A DNA stretch of 64,000 nucleotides from Sporosarcina sp. P33 (GCF_002077155.1 NZ_CP015027.1:3171442-3235441), one strand, 5' to 3'; numbered from the stretch's first letter, positions 53,705-64,000 are shown. Notes: generated by a model not told the origin, from the sequence alone. Program-made: numbers and translations.

Positions 53705-55819
53705 ATGGCAACGTTAAAAGAACTGCGGTCGCAAATAAGAAAAGTGAAATTTACCTTTCTTTTGATGCTTGTTGTCTCACTTTCCGGTGTACTGTTGTTC
53801 TTTCTCATGTATGGAAGCGGTCAGAGTGAAACATACGAAATCTCTGCTTTTGAGATTTCACCAAAAACCATTCGTTCTCCCAAAACAATTGAAGATACGG
53901 AGAAAACAGAGCTCGAACGGGTGCGTGCTGAACAGGCAGTGCCCAATTCCTACCGTTTTTCTGAAGATATTATGAAAAACCGCCAGGCACTCCTCAGTTC
54001 TATTTTTACAGCGGTGGGGGATGTCCAAGTGGAAGCGAACAGCAATCCGGATATGCCGCTGGATAAACAAATGAAATTATTGCGGAAAAAACTGCCGGGA
54101 TTTGAAAAAGAAGAAACTTCTTTGCCTGTCACCGATGATCAGCTGAAACAACTGCTGGTATCGGACCCTGTAGACCTCGATAACCTGCATGAAATGCTTA
54201 CGCTTGTCGTAGGAAGAGAATTATCAAGGCCGTTCAAAACGGAGCAATTGACGATGCACCGGTACGAAGTGGAACGGAGAATCCGTCAATCGAATACGCT
54301 GCCGCGCGACTTGCTCGACGTTGCCTTATCGCTTGGACGGATGGCAGTCGTTGAAACCGAAGTAGTCGATGAGGAACAGACCGCGAAAAACCAGGCAGAT
54401 GCACGGGCATCCATCGAAGCGATCCGTATTTTACAGGGGCAAGTCATCGTGCGCGAAGGACAGCTGATCGACCGCGATGTGTATCATCAGCTGGAGCTTT
54501 CCGGCGTACTCAATAATCAATCTTCAATCAAACCGACATTGGGAATTATCCTGTATATCCTGTTCATCTCTATGTTAATTACGCTGCATTTTGGGAAATC
54601 AGAAAGAGAAGAAGCATTCAAAAAGAAAGCCCTGCTGATTTTTTGCATCATCCTTCTGCTCGCCGTCGTGCTGATGAAAATCGTCAGCTATATAGATCAT
54701 GAATTTGACGTCCTAATTGCATTTTTATTCCCGACAGCACTTGTGCCGATGCTCGTGAAATTATTGATTAATGAACGATCCGCTGTATTGGCGGCAATTA
54801 TTACATCTGCAACAGCCGGCATTATGCTGCAGGAAGGCTTGGCGGCAATTATGCAGATGGAAGTGGCGCTCTATATTTTATTCGGCGGTATTGTCAGTAT
54901 CTATCTGCTGAGCGAACACGGCAGGCGGTCCACCATTTTGCAGACGAGTCTCGGTGTGGCGGGCGCGAATGTTATGTTCATCCTATTTTATTTGTTGATG
55001 ACACAAACAAGTTATACAATGTCTGAGCTGATTTTTTATGCTGTGGCGGCTGTATCTTCGGGCTTAGTGTCAGGCGCATTAACGATGGGGCTGCTGCCGT
55101 TTTTTGAATCCAGTTTCCAGCTGCTTTCTAATATGCGTTTAGTCGAGCTGTCAAACCCGAATCATCCGCTTTTAAAGAAAATTTTAGTCGAGACACCCGG
55201 AACATATCATCATAGTGTAATGGTTGCCAATTTAGCGGATGCGGCATGTGAAGCAATCGGTGCCAACGGACTTCTTGCAAGAGTCGGCAGTTATTATCAT
55301 GATATAGGCAAGACGATACATCCTGGATTTTTTATAGAAAATCAGCACAATGGCCGAAATCTGCATGATGCACTGACACCTGAGAAAAGTCGTGATATGA
55401 TTATAGCCCACGCAGAAGACGGCGCGAGAATACTCGAAAAGCATCATATGCCTAAAGAACTGGTTGCCATCGCAAGACAGCATCATGGAACGAGCAGTGT
55501 CAGATTCTTTTATATGAAAGCTAAAGAGATGAATCCTGAAGTCAAAGAAGAGGAGTTTCGCTATCCGGGCCCAAAACCACAGACAAAAGAGAATGCTGTC
55601 ATTATGATTGCAGACAGTGTGGAAGCGGCTGTGCGTTCAATGAAAGAGCCTACACCTGAAAAAATTGCCGCGCTCGTCAATTCGATTGTCCGAGGAAAAC
55701 TGGAAGATGATCAATTTGATGAATGTGATTTATCATTGAAAGAGATTAAAATAGTGAAAAAAGTAATTTGTGAAACATTGAATGGCATATTCCATCACCG
55801 GATAGAATATCCCGATTAA
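53705..55819 (+). CDS. pgpH: Cyclic-di-AMP phosphodiesterase PgpH (YqfF)
   Basis: Membrane HD-domain phosphodiesterase that degrades c-di-AMP. The 704-residue protein has an N-terminal helix (about 17-38), an extracellular 7TMR-HDED domain (to about 270), a block of seven membrane helices (about 280-460) and a cytosolic HD domain (TPGTYHHSVMVANLADAA, GSYYHDIGKT, IAHAEDGARIL, HHGTSSVRFFY). ATG 53705 follows AAAGGAGG. Followed 12 nt later by ybeY. Confidence 0.96.
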   Translation: MATLKELRSQIRKVKFTFLLMLVVSLSGVLLFFLMYGSGQSETYEISAFEISPKTIRSPKTIEDTEKTELERVRAEQAVPNSYRFSEDIMKNRQALLSSIFTAVGDVQVEANSNPDMPLDKQMKLLRKKLPGFEKEETSLPVTDDQLKQLLVSDPVDLDNLHEMLTLVVGRELSRPFKTEQLTMHRYEVERRIRQSNTLPRDLLDVALSLGRMAVVETEVVDEEQTAKNQADARASIEAIRILQGQVIVREGQLIDRDVYHQLELSGVLNNQSSIKPTLGIILYILFISMLITLHFGKSEREEAFKKKALLIFCIILLLAVVLMKIVSYIDHEFDVLIAFLFPTALVPMLVKLLINERSAVLAAIITSATAGIMLQEGLAAIMQMEVALYILFGGIVSIYLLSEHGRRSTILQTSLGVAGANVMFILFYLLMTQTSYTMSELIFYAVAAVSSGLVSGALTMGLLPFFESSFQLLSNMRLVELSNPNHPLLKKILVETPGTYHHSVMVANLADAACEAIGANGLLARVGSYYHDIGKTIHPGFFIENQHNGRNLHDALTPEKSRDMIIAHAEDGARILEKHHMPKELVAIARQHHGTSSVRFFYMKAKEMNPEVKEEEFRYPGPKPQTKENAVIMIADSVEAAVRSMKEPTPEKIAALVNSIVRGKLEDDQFDECDLSLKEIKIVKKVICETLNGIFHHRIEYPD

Positions 55820-55831
55820 CAAAGGAGCAAT

Positions 55832-56311
55832 GTGACAATGATCGATTTTTATTTTGAAGACGAAACAGAAATGGTAGAGCCCGAATCAGAGATCCTGATC
55901 AAAGAATTATTGACGCATGCAGCAAAAATGGAAGAATTGGAAGGTCTGTATGAATTGTCCGTCACGTTTATGGATGACGAATCCATTCAGGCCGTGAACG
56001 CGGAGTACCGGGGGAAGGATCGCCCGACTGATGTGATTTCATTTGCGCTGGAGGAGCTGTCTGAAGGGGAAGTTGCGATTATACGCGAAAGCGACATGCC
56101 TGTAGTGCTTGGAGATATTATTATTTCCATCGATACCGCAAAACGACAGGCAGCAGAATATAATCATACATTTAAACGTGAACTTGGCTTTCTTGCACTG
56201 CACGGTTTCCTGCATTTACTAGGCTACGACCATCTGAATGAAGAAGATGAACGCAAGATGTTCGGAAGACAGACGGAAATTCTTACATCATTCGGCTTGG
56301 AACGGCAGTGA
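55832..56311 (+). CDS. ybeY: Endoribonuclease YbeY
   Basis: Metal-dependent RNase for 16S rRNA 3' maturation and ribosome quality control. The C-terminal zinc motif HGFLHLLGYDH and RPTDVISFALEE are diagnostic. GTG 55832 gives MTMIDFYF and 159 residues and aligns with B. subtilis YbeY; ATG 55838, two codons later, is an equally possible start given the AAAGGAGC site. It ends 4 nt before dgkA. Confidence 0.96.
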   Translation: MTMIDFYFEDETEMVEPESEILIKELLTHAAKMEELEGLYELSVTFMDDESIQAVNAEYRGKDRPTDVISFALEELSEGEVAIIRESDMPVVLGDIIISIDTAKRQAAEYNHTFKRELGFLALHGFLHLLGYDHLNEEDERKMFGRQTEILTSFGLERQ

Positions 56312-56315
56312 TTTT

Positions 56316-56666
56316 ATGAAAAGGTTTTTTAAGTCTTTCGTCTATGCGTGGGCCGGTGTGAAGGATGGCTTTCGTCACGGACGGAATATGAGATCGCACG
56401 GCCTGTCAGCAGGAATCGTGCTGATTGCAAGCTGGCTGACCGGACTTTCACAAGTGGAATGGATGATTATTTTTATTGTCATCGCGGGTATGATGGCGCT
56501 TGAATTAATGAATACAGCAGTGGAGTATGCAGTGGATCTCGTAACGGCAGAATTCCATCCGCTGGCAAAGAAAGCGAAAGACGTCGCCGCGGGGTCTGTG
56601 CTTGTTTTTGCCGTAGCAAGTGCTGTGATCGGTGGCATGATTTTCTTTCCAAAATGGTTTGGATGA
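56316..56666 (+). CDS. dgkA: Undecaprenol/diacylglycerol kinase family protein DgkA
   Basis: Small integral membrane kinase; the Gram-positive type phosphorylates undecaprenol. The 116-residue protein has three membrane helices and the active-site motif ALELMNTAVEYAVDL, with VKDGF and DVAAGSVL flanking. ATG 56316 is 4 nt after the ybeY stop and has almost no ribosome site, so translation is probably coupled to ybeY. An in-frame upstream start would overlap ybeY by about 75 nt. Confidence 0.95.
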   Translation: MKRFFKSFVYAWAGVKDGFRHGRNMRSHGLSAGIVLIASWLTGLSQVEWMIIFIVIAGMMALELMNTAVEYAVDLVTAEFHPLAKKAKDVAAGSVLVFAVASAVIGGMIFFPKWFG

Positions 56667-58005
<1,339 letters not shown>

Positions 58006-58035
58006 GCTGTCTGCCCTGAAGAAGGAGAGAGCGCG

Positions 58036-58818
58036 TTGCTGAATAAATTGGAAGGATTTATCATTAAGAGTATCCCGTACGGTGAATCCAATAAAATTGT
58101 GACAATCTACACGAGAGAAGCTGGTAAAATTACTGCGATGGCACGCGGTGCGAAAAAACCGGCAAGCCGCTTAGCCGCTATTACGCAAACCTTTACACAC
58201 GGCTATTTTCTCGTGCGGTCAAGCCGCGGGATGGGATCACTTGAACAAGGTGATCTGATCAGCAGTGTCCGCCATATCCGGGCTGATTTGGAGACGACAG
58301 CCTACGCTGGACTTATCGTAGAGCTGCTTGACCGGCTGACAGAGCCTGAACAGCCGAATGCGGGGATATTCCGTTTGCTGGAGGAGTCGTTTCATGCGAT
58401 GGAAGAAGGCTATGACGCGGAAGCTATTTCATTGTTTGTACAGTGGAAAATGCTTCCGGTCGCCGGAATTCATCCTGTTCTTCATGAATGTGCAAATTGC
58501 GGTGCTACGGAAGGAGAATTTGCGTTTTCATTCCAGCAGATCGGTTTTCTCTGTCACCGGTGCTTTCATGCGGATCCATATATTATCCGCCTGTCACCTA
58601 CACAAACTAAATTGATCCGAATGTTTTACAATGTTCCGCTCGATCAAATCGGCAAGCTGACGCTGAAGAAAACGACGAAAACATTTATGCAGAAGCTGGT
58701 GTCTACCGTTTACCAGGAACAGACAGGAATCTATCTGAAGTCGAGAAAGTTTATTGAGCAGCTTGAACGTACACCTGAATTGCGGAAAACAAAAGAAAAC
58801 CCGGAAGAAGAAGGCTAA
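58036..58818 (+). CDS. recO: DNA repair protein RecO
   Basis: Loads RecA and anneals strands in the RecFOR pathway. The 260-residue protein has the N-terminal OB fold (LEGFIIKSIPYGESNKIVTIYTR-like), a helical middle and a zinc finger (CANCG ... CHRC). TTG 58036 follows AAGGAGAG. The terminator shared with the convergent glyS overlaps its last codons. Confidence 0.96.
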   Translation: MLNKLEGFIIKSIPYGESNKIVTIYTREAGKITAMARGAKKPASRLAAITQTFTHGYFLVRSSRGMGSLEQGDLISSVRHIRADLETTAYAGLIVELLDRLTEPEQPNAGIFRLLEESFHAMEEGYDAEAISLFVQWKMLPVAGIHPVLHECANCGATEGEFAFSFQQIGFLCHRCFHADPYIIRLSPTQTKLIRMFYNVPLDQIGKLTLKKTTKTFMQKLVSTVYQEQTGIYLKSRKFIEQLERTPELRKTKENPEEEG

Positions 58819-58840
58819 TGCCGACTTCACTCCGGGTTTT
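58796..58840. terminator. Bidirectional terminator between recO and glyS
   Basis: AAAACCCGGA and TCCGGGTTTT form a 10-bp stem; the 5' arm is in the recO coding sequence. A and T tracts suit both directions. Confidence 0.8.
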
Positions 58841-58845
58841 AATGA

Positions 58846-60225
58846 TTAAAATGATAAGTGTTTCTGGATATATGCGGTAACGTCTGCAATTGGCATACGT
58901 TCCTGTTCCATAGAGTCACGGTGACGGACAGTTACTTGCTGATCTTCCAATGAATCAAAATCAAATGTGATACAGAATGGTGTTCCGATTTCATCCTGAC
59001 GGCGGTAACGGCGTCCGATGGATTGAGCGTCATCATATTGTACCGGGAAATGCTTCGCAAGATCTGCATATACTTTCTGCGCATCGTCTGCCAATTTCTT
59101 GGACAATGGAAGCACAGCTGCTTTGATAGGAGCCAGTGCCGGGTGGAAACGGAGCACTGTGCGTGTATCGCCATCTTCCAATTCTTCAGTGTCGAATGCG
59201 TCACAAAGGAATGCAAGTGTTACGCGGTCCGCACCTACAGAAGGTTCGATACAGTATGGCACATACTTCTCGTTTGTGACCGGGTCCTGGTAATGGAAGT
59301 CTTCGCCTGAATATTCCATATGGCGCTTCAAGTCGAAGTCCGTACGGTTTGCGATACCCCAAAGCTCTCCCCAGCCGAACGGGAATTTATATTCGATGTC
59401 CACAGTTCCTTTAGAATAGTGGGACAGTTCATCTTCATTATGATCGCGAAGGCGGATATTGTCTTTTTTAAGACCGAGGTTCAGCAGCAAGTTTACAGAC
59501 TGGTCGCGCCAATATTCATACCACTTCATATCTTCTCCAGGTTTACAGAAGAACTCAAGTTCCATTTGCTCGAATTCACGCGTACGGAATGTGAAGTTAC
59601 CCGGTGTGATTTCATTACGGAAACTTTTTCCTACTTGTGCGATACCGAACGGCACTTTCTTTCTCATAGAACGCTGAACATTTTTGAAGTTCACGAAAAT
59701 TCCCTGTGCTGTTTCCGGGCGAAGGAAGATTTCGTTTGCAGATGAGTTGGTCACACCCTGACTTGTTTTGAACATCAAGTTAAACTGACGGATCTCTGTA
59801 TAATCCATAGCGCCGCAAGTCGGACATTTAATATCGTGTTCTTGAATCAAGTCGAACATTTTTTCAAACGGAAGGCCGTCAACAACCATTTCAATTCCTT
59901 TTGCATCCAAAGCTTCTTCAATCAACTTATCGGCACGGTGACGCGTCTTACATTTTTTACAGTCGATCATAGGATCATTGAAGTTTCCGATATGACCGGA
60001 TGCTTCCCACACTTTCGGATTCATCAGAATTGCAGAATCCAGTCCTACGTTATATGGGGATTCCTGAATGAATTTCTGCCACCAGGCACGCTTGATGTTG
60101 TTTTTCAGTTCGACGCCGAGCGGGCCGTAGTCCCATGTATTCGCCAAACCACCGTAAATTTCAGATCCCGGGAACACAAATCCCCTTTGTTTTGAAAGAT
60201 TTACTACTTGTTCCATTGATAACAT
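58846..60225 (-). CDS. glyS: Glycyl-tRNA synthetase, single-chain (alpha2) type
   Basis: Charges tRNA-Gly. The 459-residue protein is the homodimeric class II type, not the alpha2-beta2 GlyQ/GlyS type: [26 protein letters not shown], a zinc element ([17 protein letters not shown]), [13 protein letters not shown] and [16 protein letters not shown] 60225 follows TTGGAGGCG; ATG three codons later is an alternative. B. subtilis has glyQ-glyS in the same strand as recO at this point; here the gene is inverted and preceded by its own T-box. Confidence 0.96.
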   Translation of the reverse strand: MLSMEQVVNLSKQRGFVFPGSEIYGGLANTWDYGPLGVELKNNIKRAWWQKFIQESPYNVGLDSAILMNPKVWEASGHIGNFNDPMIDCKKCKTRHRADKLIEEALDAKGIEMVVDGLPFEKMFDLIQEHDIKCPTCGAMDYTEIRQFNLMFKTSQGVTNSSANEIFLRPETAQGIFVNFKNVQRSMRKKVPFGIAQVGKSFRNEITPGNFTFRTREFEQMELEFFCKPGEDMKWYEYWRDQSVNLLLNLGLKKDNIRLRDHNEDELSHYSKGTVDIEYKFPFGWGELWGIANRTDFDLKRHMEYSGEDFHYQDPVTNEKYVPYCIEPSVGADRVTLAFLCDAFDTEELEDGDTRTVLRFHPALAPIKAAVLPLSKKLADDAQKVYADLAKHFPVQYDDAQSIGRRYRRQDEIGTPFCITFDFDSLEDQQVTVRHRDSMEQERMPIADVTAYIQKHLSF

Positions 60226-60242
60226 TATAAACGCCTCCAATT

Positions 60243-60290
60243 AAAATAAGCACACGTCTCCGGACATAGATCATGTCCGGGGACGAGTGC
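60243..60290 (-). terminator. T-box terminator before glyS
   Basis: GCAC..GTCCCCGGACAT pairs with ATGTCCGGAGAC..GTGC (minus strand), then TTATTTTA. Confidence 0.8.
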
Positions 60291-60448
60291 ATGATAACCC
60301 GCGGTTCCACCCCGATTGGTTCTTCAACCCACTTTCATAATGAATGTTTCAACTCCCGGGTGCCGTTTTCGTGTAGTACAGGCTTTCACTGTCCCTGTTC
60401 GCTTATATTTACACTACTTATTAACCGTTCTTCGTTTACTTGATTCAA
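60243..60448 (-). promoter_or_regulatory. T-box riboswitch of glyS (glycine)
   Basis: Read on the minus strand, the leader has the T-box GGGGTGGAACCGCG (60300-60313) and a candidate Gly specifier GGC at 60362-60364 (GAAAAC-GGC-A). The terminator stem GTCCCCGGACAT/ATGTCCGGAGAC is followed by a T-rich tail near 60247. It controls glyS by uncharged tRNA-Gly. Confidence 0.95.
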
Positions 60449-60452
60449 AATT

Positions 60453-60481
60453 AGTTTAGCATGCTTCTCCTTTCTTCGCAA
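60453..60481 (-). promoter_or_regulatory. SigA promoter of glyS
   Basis: Minus strand TTGCGA (60476-60481), 17-bp spacer, TAAACT (60453-60458) preceded by TGC (extended -10). Confidence 0.55.
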
Positions 60482-60492
60482 TAGAGAGCGTC

Positions 60493-60521
60493 TTGATATA
60501 TAATTAGACAGTAAATACAAC
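60493..60521 (+). promoter_or_regulatory. Possible SigA promoter of ccpN
   Basis: TTGATA (60493-60498), 17-bp spacer, TACAAC (60516-60521), 27 bp before the TTG start. A weak promoter, as expected for a constitutive regulator. Confidence 0.45.
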
Positions 60522-60547
60522 TTTGAAGTCTGAAGGCGGTGACATGT

Positions 60548-61177
60548 TTGGAATTAAATACACGTCAGAATGAAATCCTCGACATCGTCAAAGAGAACGG
60601 ACCGATTACAGGGGAGCAGATTGCGGAACGTTTACATTTGGCGCGCGCTACGATTCGGCCGGATTTGGCAATTTTGACGATGGCTGGATTTTTAGATGCA
60701 CGGCCGCGTGTAGGGTATTTCTATTCTGGCAAGAAACCTATCCAATCGGTTGCGGATGGCATGGTGGACATGACTGTTGCAAACTATCGGTCAAGACCTG
60801 TTGTGATCACTGAAAACCTGTCTGTCTATGATGCAATCTGTCAACTGTTTTTAGAAGACGTCGGCACACTGTTCGTAGTGGACCAGCAGTCTATATTGAC
60901 GGGCGTTTTGTCGCGCAAAGATTTACTGAGAACGAGCATTGGAAGAACGGAATTAGATAAAATTCCAGTGCATGTCATTATGACAAGAATGCCGAACATC
61001 ACATATTGCAAAAAAGATGATACTCTGATCTCTGTCGCAAAAAAAATGATGGACAGCCAAATCGATTCCTTGCCGATTGTAGAGGAACGTCCGGAGGGGC
61101 TGGAAGTAATCGGCCGCATTACAAAAACAAATATAACCGCCGCTTTTCTTTCATTAGCGGAAGATCATGATGTATGA
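60548..61177 (+). CDS. ccpN: Transcriptional repressor CcpN
   Basis: CcpN represses gluconeogenic genes (gapB, pckA) and sr1 in B. subtilis under glycolytic conditions. The 209-residue protein has an N-terminal winged helix (ELNTRQNEILDIVKENGPITG, RATIRPDLAILTMAGFL) and two CBS domains (about 75-205). I choose TTG 60548 because AAGGCGGTGA, one mismatch from the ideal ribosome site, ends 5 nt before it. A GTG at 60539 (three residues longer) lies inside that site. Its stop overlaps the first possible ATG of ppsR. Confidence 0.95.
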   Translation: MELNTRQNEILDIVKENGPITGEQIAERLHLARATIRPDLAILTMAGFLDARPRVGYFYSGKKPIQSVADGMVDMTVANYRSRPVVITENLSVYDAICQLFLEDVGTLFVVDQQSILTGVLSRKDLLRTSIGRTELDKIPVHVIMTRMPNITYCKKDDTLISVAKKMMDSQIDSLPIVEERPEGLEVIGRITKTNITAAFLSLAEDHDV

Positions 61178-61188
61178 GGAGTGACCGC

Positions 61189-62007
61189 ATGACGAAATTT
61201 ACATTATTTATCGTTTCGGATTCTGTCGGAGAAACAGCGGGCCTCGTTACGAAAGCAGCTGCGAGTCAGTTTCGGCATGATTTGGAAACGGTATCAATTA
61301 AAAGGTTTTCTTATATAGAAGAGAATTCACAATTAGAGGAAATTGTATTCCTGGCAAAACAGCAGCAGGCAATGATTGTCTACACTCTTGTAAAAAGTGA
61401 GATGAGAAAACAGCTGCAGCTGCTGTGCGCAGAATTAGCAGTGCCGGCTGTAGATCTGCTCGGTCCGCTGATCGAAACAATCGGGGAGCAGCTGGCACAG
61501 GAACCATTTGAAGAACCTGGCCTCGTCAGACAGCTGGATGATTATTATTTCAAGAAAATTGAAGCGATTGAATTCGCCGTCCGTTATGATGACGGAAGAG
61601 ATACACGCGGAATCTTGAAAGCGGATATTGTATTAATCGGTGTGTCGCGGACATCGAAAACTCCTTTGTCACAATTTCTGGCAAATAAGGGCTACAAGGT
61701 GGCAAATGTTCCGCTCGTTCCTGAAGTGGATCCGCCTGCCGAACTGTTCTCGATCGATCCGAAGAAATGCTTCGGTCTCGGTATCTCTGCAGGGCAGCTG
61801 AATTCCATTCGCAGAGCACGGCTTGAAACATTAGGCTTGAAAGATGATGCAAACTATGCGAAAATAGCACGTATCCAACAAGAAATTGATTATTTCAATG
61901 AAATTACCACACGTGTGGGCTGCGATGTCATAGATGTGACAAACAGAGCGGTGGAAGAAACTGCGAACATCATTCTCAAAACACTTACAGCAAGGAAGGC
62001 CAACTGA
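61189..62007 (+). CDS. ppsR: Pyruvate, phosphate dikinase/PEP synthase regulatory protein (YqfL)
   Basis: A bifunctional Ser/Thr kinase and phosphorylase (DUF299) that switches PPDK or PEP synthase on and off with ADP and Pi. The 272-residue protein starts TLFIVSDSVGETAG and has the P-loop IGVSRTSKTPLS and the C-terminal RVGCDVIDVTNRAVEETA. ATG 61189 follows AGGAGTGA; ATG 61174 overlaps the ccpN stop and is less well placed. In B. subtilis YqfL is needed for CcpN control of its targets, in line with the conserved pair. Confidence 0.93.
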   Translation: MTKFTLFIVSDSVGETAGLVTKAAASQFRHDLETVSIKRFSYIEENSQLEEIVFLAKQQQAMIVYTLVKSEMRKQLQLLCAELAVPAVDLLGPLIETIGEQLAQEPFEEPGLVRQLDDYYFKKIEAIEFAVRYDDGRDTRGILKADIVLIGVSRTSKTPLSQFLANKGYKVANVPLVPEVDPPAELFSIDPKKCFGLGISAGQLNSIRRARLETLGLKDDANYAKIARIQQEIDYFNEITTRVGCDVIDVTNRAVEETANIILKTLTARKAN

Positions 62008-62033
62008 AAGAACAGGTTGGGTCTTCTTTTTTC
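61995..62033 (+). terminator. Probable terminator after ppsR
   Basis: AAGGCCAACTG pairs with CAGGTTGGGTCTT with small bulges, followed by a T run. The 5' arm is in the last ppsR codons. Confidence 0.6.
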
Positions 62034-62125
62034 TGTGTGCCGATAGGCAGCCGCTGCAGCATAGGCAGTCATTATCACAAGCAGTAAAAAAAATCATAGT
62101 GAATCGTGTCGATAAAGAAGGGTTT

Positions 62126-62154
62126 TTGCAATACATCTAGAATTTATGTATATA
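62126..62154 (+). promoter_or_regulatory. SigA promoter of dnaG
   Basis: TTGCAA (62126-62131), 17-bp spacer, TATATA (62149-62154), 20 bp before the ATG. Confidence 0.65.
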
Positions 62155-62173
62155 GAGTGAAAATGGTGATAGA

Positions 62174-63985
62174 ATGACAAGAATATCGGACGACACAATT
62201 GAGGAAATCCGTTCAGGAACCGACATTGTCGATTTAATCAGTGAGTATGTTCAACTGGAGAAAAGAGGCAAAAACTGGTTTGGATTATGTCCTTTCCATG
62301 AAGAAAGCAGTCCGTCTTTTTCCGTTTCAGAAGACAAGCAATTATTCCATTGCTTCGGCTGCGGAGCGAGCGGCAATTCTATCACATTCATGATGGATAT
62401 GGAAAATCGTTCATTCATCGATTCAATCGTCAAACTTGGCAGCAGAATGGGGATGGAGCTGGATGCTCCCCAATCAGAAAGCCAGTCGATAAAATCCTCA
62501 TCTACTCAACACATGCTGAAAGCCTACACACTGGCTGCTAATTTTTACAGTCATCTGCTCTTAAACACCATAGAAGGCGAAAAAGCATTAGAATATCTAG
62601 AAAAAAGAGGATTTACGCGTGACGAAATCGAACAGTATGAAATAGGATGGTCACCGGTTCAGTCGGATGCATTATCCGCGCTTCTCGCAAGACAAGGCTT
62701 TGATATGAAGGAAATGGAAACTGCCGGACTCTGTTTTCACAAAGACGATGGAACAGGTTATTTTGACCGTTTCAGAGGCAGAATCATGTTCCCGATACAG
62801 GATGATAATGGAGCAACCATTGCATTCTCCGGCAGAAGGCTGGAGGATTCTTCATCTGACGCAAAATATATTAACAGCCCAGAAACGCCAATCTTTGAAA
62901 AGAGCAAAATTTTGTTTAATTTTCATCGGGCACGTCTTAATGTTCGGAAAACGGGTAAAGTAGTATTATTCGAAGGTTTCATGGATACGATCGCAGCTGA
63001 TCGCGGCGGTATCGGAAATACAGTGGCCGTTATGGGCACCGCATTATCCGCACATCATATAGTGAAACTAAAACGAATGGCGAAAAAAGTAGTCATATGT
63101 TGTGACGGCGATACGGCTGGTTGGGGGGCTGCCAAACGATTTGCTGATCAACTGATGGACAGCGGAATGGATGTGCTGGTTGCCACACTGCCGGATAAAA
63201 TGGATCCGGACGACTATATCAGTCAGCACGGGGCGGAAGTGTTCGCCGAAAAAGTGCTCGATCAGCCGCTGTCCTATATTTCTTTCGTAGCTGCTTTCTA
63301 TAGAAAAGATAAAAATTTATCTGTTGATCATGACATCAAACAATACGTGCATGAAGTCTTTACCGAATTGGCTCACCGTTGTTCTCCCATCGAGAAAGAC
63401 TTATTAATACAGCAACTCCATAGTGAAACACATGCTTCAAAAGAATCACTTGCTCAGGAATTTACCAAGTCGATTGCCAAAAAAGCGAAGCAAACACGGG
63501 ATACAGGTCCTTCCGAAGAAAGCCGGCCGCAACAAAGCGTGAAAGCACCGGTTAACCGCGCAGACACAGACCGCGCGGAACAACTTCTTCTTGCACACCT
63601 ATTGATGGACGCCGATCTCTTTGAAGAAAAACGCCAAGAGCTCCAAGATTTGTTTGTCAGAGACGATGTCATCAAAATATTTTTCAGGCTGGCTGCGTTT
63701 TATGAACAGTATGACTTGCCAAACTATCAGCGATTTGCAGAAACGCTGGAAGAACGCCAATTGAAAAAGCTCGTAATGGAAGCGATTCTAACTGAACGTT
63801 CACAAGAGAATGCAGCGCGTGAAGTAGATGACTGTATCCGTCATTTAAAAAGAAATCAGCTGAAACGTCTAATTAAAGAAAAACAACATGAATCAAAAGA
63901 AGCAGAAAAAAGGAACGACCTACTGAAAGCTATGGAGTTGGCCTCGGAAATAATCCAGCTTGTGAGATCGTTAAAGGTTCTGTAA
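62174..63985 (+). CDS. dnaG: DNA primase DnaG
   Basis: Makes RNA primers for replication. The 603-residue protein has the CHC2 zinc site C39, H42, C60, C63 (CPFH ... HCFGC), the RNA polymerase domain with TOPRIM motifs (LFEGFMDTIAA, CDGDTAGWGA, PDKMDPDDYI), and a C-terminal helicase-binding domain from about 440. The linker (about 425-455) is low in complexity. Same length as B. subtilis DnaG. It starts the macromolecular synthesis operon; a ribosome site for the next gene overlaps its stop. Confidence 0.98.
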   Translation: MTRISDDTIEEIRSGTDIVDLISEYVQLEKRGKNWFGLCPFHEESSPSFSVSEDKQLFHCFGCGASGNSITFMMDMENRSFIDSIVKLGSRMGMELDAPQSESQSIKSSSTQHMLKAYTLAANFYSHLLLNTIEGEKALEYLEKRGFTRDEIEQYEIGWSPVQSDALSALLARQGFDMKEMETAGLCFHKDDGTGYFDRFRGRIMFPIQDDNGATIAFSGRRLEDSSSDAKYINSPETPIFEKSKILFNFHRARLNVRKTGKVVLFEGFMDTIAADRGGIGNTVAVMGTALSAHHIVKLKRMAKKVVICCDGDTAGWGAAKRFADQLMDSGMDVLVATLPDKMDPDDYISQHGAEVFAEKVLDQPLSYISFVAAFYRKDKNLSVDHDIKQYVHEVFTELAHRCSPIEKDLLIQQLHSETHASKESLAQEFTKSIAKKAKQTRDTGPSEESRPQQSVKAPVNRADTDRAEQLLLAHLLMDADLFEEKRQELQDLFVRDDVIKIFFRLAAFYEQYDLPNYQRFAETLEERQLKKLVMEAILTERSQENAAREVDDCIRHLKRNQLKRLIKEKQHESKEAEKRNDLLKAMELASEIIQLVRSLKVL

Positions 63986-63991
63986 GGAGGT
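63984..63991 (+). promoter_or_regulatory. Ribosome binding site of the next gene (probably rpoD/sigA)
   Basis: AAGGAGGT overlaps the dnaG stop codon; 9 nt remain before the window ends. In Bacillales dnaG is followed by sigA, so the start codon is presumably just outside. Confidence 0.7.
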
Positions 63992-64000
63992 ATAGTCACT

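Overview
This window is a typical chromosomal core region of an endospore-forming Firmicute of the order Bacillales. The gene order follows the Bacillus subtilis yrv-yrr-yqe-yqf region closely: cymR-iscS-mnmA, recD2, alaS-ireB-ruvX, mltG-trmR-udk-greA, mtnN, sigK, yqeGH-aroE-yhbY-nadD-yqeK-rsfS-yqeM, comE, holA-rpsT-gpr-spoIIP-lepA, hrcA-grpE-dnaK-dnaJ, yqfCD-phoH-pgpH-ybeY-dgkA-cdd-era-recO, ccpN-ppsR-dnaG. Moderate GC, many GTG/TTG starts with strong AAGGAGG-like ribosome sites, sporulation genes (sigK, gpr, spoIIP, yqfC, yqfD) and a single-chain glycyl-tRNA synthetase suggest a Planococcaceae-like organism such as Sporosarcina. The genus is an inference, not proven by the sequence.

Layout. 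1-5.7 kb: the 3' part of nadA, then a T-box-controlled proB-proA-ilvE operon and a lipoprotein. 5.8-10.6 kb: rarA divergent from cymR-iscS-mnmA-TPR (sulfur and tRNA thiolation). 10.6-18.4 kb: recD2, a T-box-controlled alaS, ireB, ruvX, yrzB and mltG. 18.4-22.9 kb: trmR, udk, greA, yrrS, mtnN, a 26-residue membrane peptide and an uninterrupted sigK on the minus strand. 23-31.6 kb: ribosome assembly, shikimate, NAD and late-competence genes. 31.6-33.6 kb: minus-strand yqzM, an unknown 54-residue ORF and rpsT around holA. 33.7-37.6 kb: gpr, spoIIP, lepA. 37.6-45.3 kb: hemW and the CIRCE-controlled heat-shock cluster, then prmA and rsmE. 45.6-48 kb: mtaB, deoC, rpsU. 48.3-51.3 kb: an operon with a SigW-type promoter (yqeZ-floA-yqfB). 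51.3-58.8 kb: yqfC through recO. 58.8-64 kb: glyS inverted with its own T-box, ccpN, ppsR, dnaG and the ribosome site of the next gene.

I saw no mobile element, CRISPR array, tRNA or rRNA gene, defence island or exotic multi-gene system. The less routine signals are regulatory. A SigE-like promoter and the Shine-Dalgarno of yqfC lie inside the terminator of the preceding operon. A SigW promoter has a perfect 12-bp palindrome on its -35 box. A 10-bp dyad covers the yqeG promoter. greA has a structured leader with a terminator just before its start. A possible three-way-junction RNA lies between alaS and ireB. Two very short unannotated-looking genes have good ribosome sites. Locus differences from B. 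subtilis include ilvE joined to proBA, a glyQS-to-glyS replacement, and missing trhP1/trhP2 and yqeY. Promoter and RNA calls are by eye and not tested by folding or alignment.
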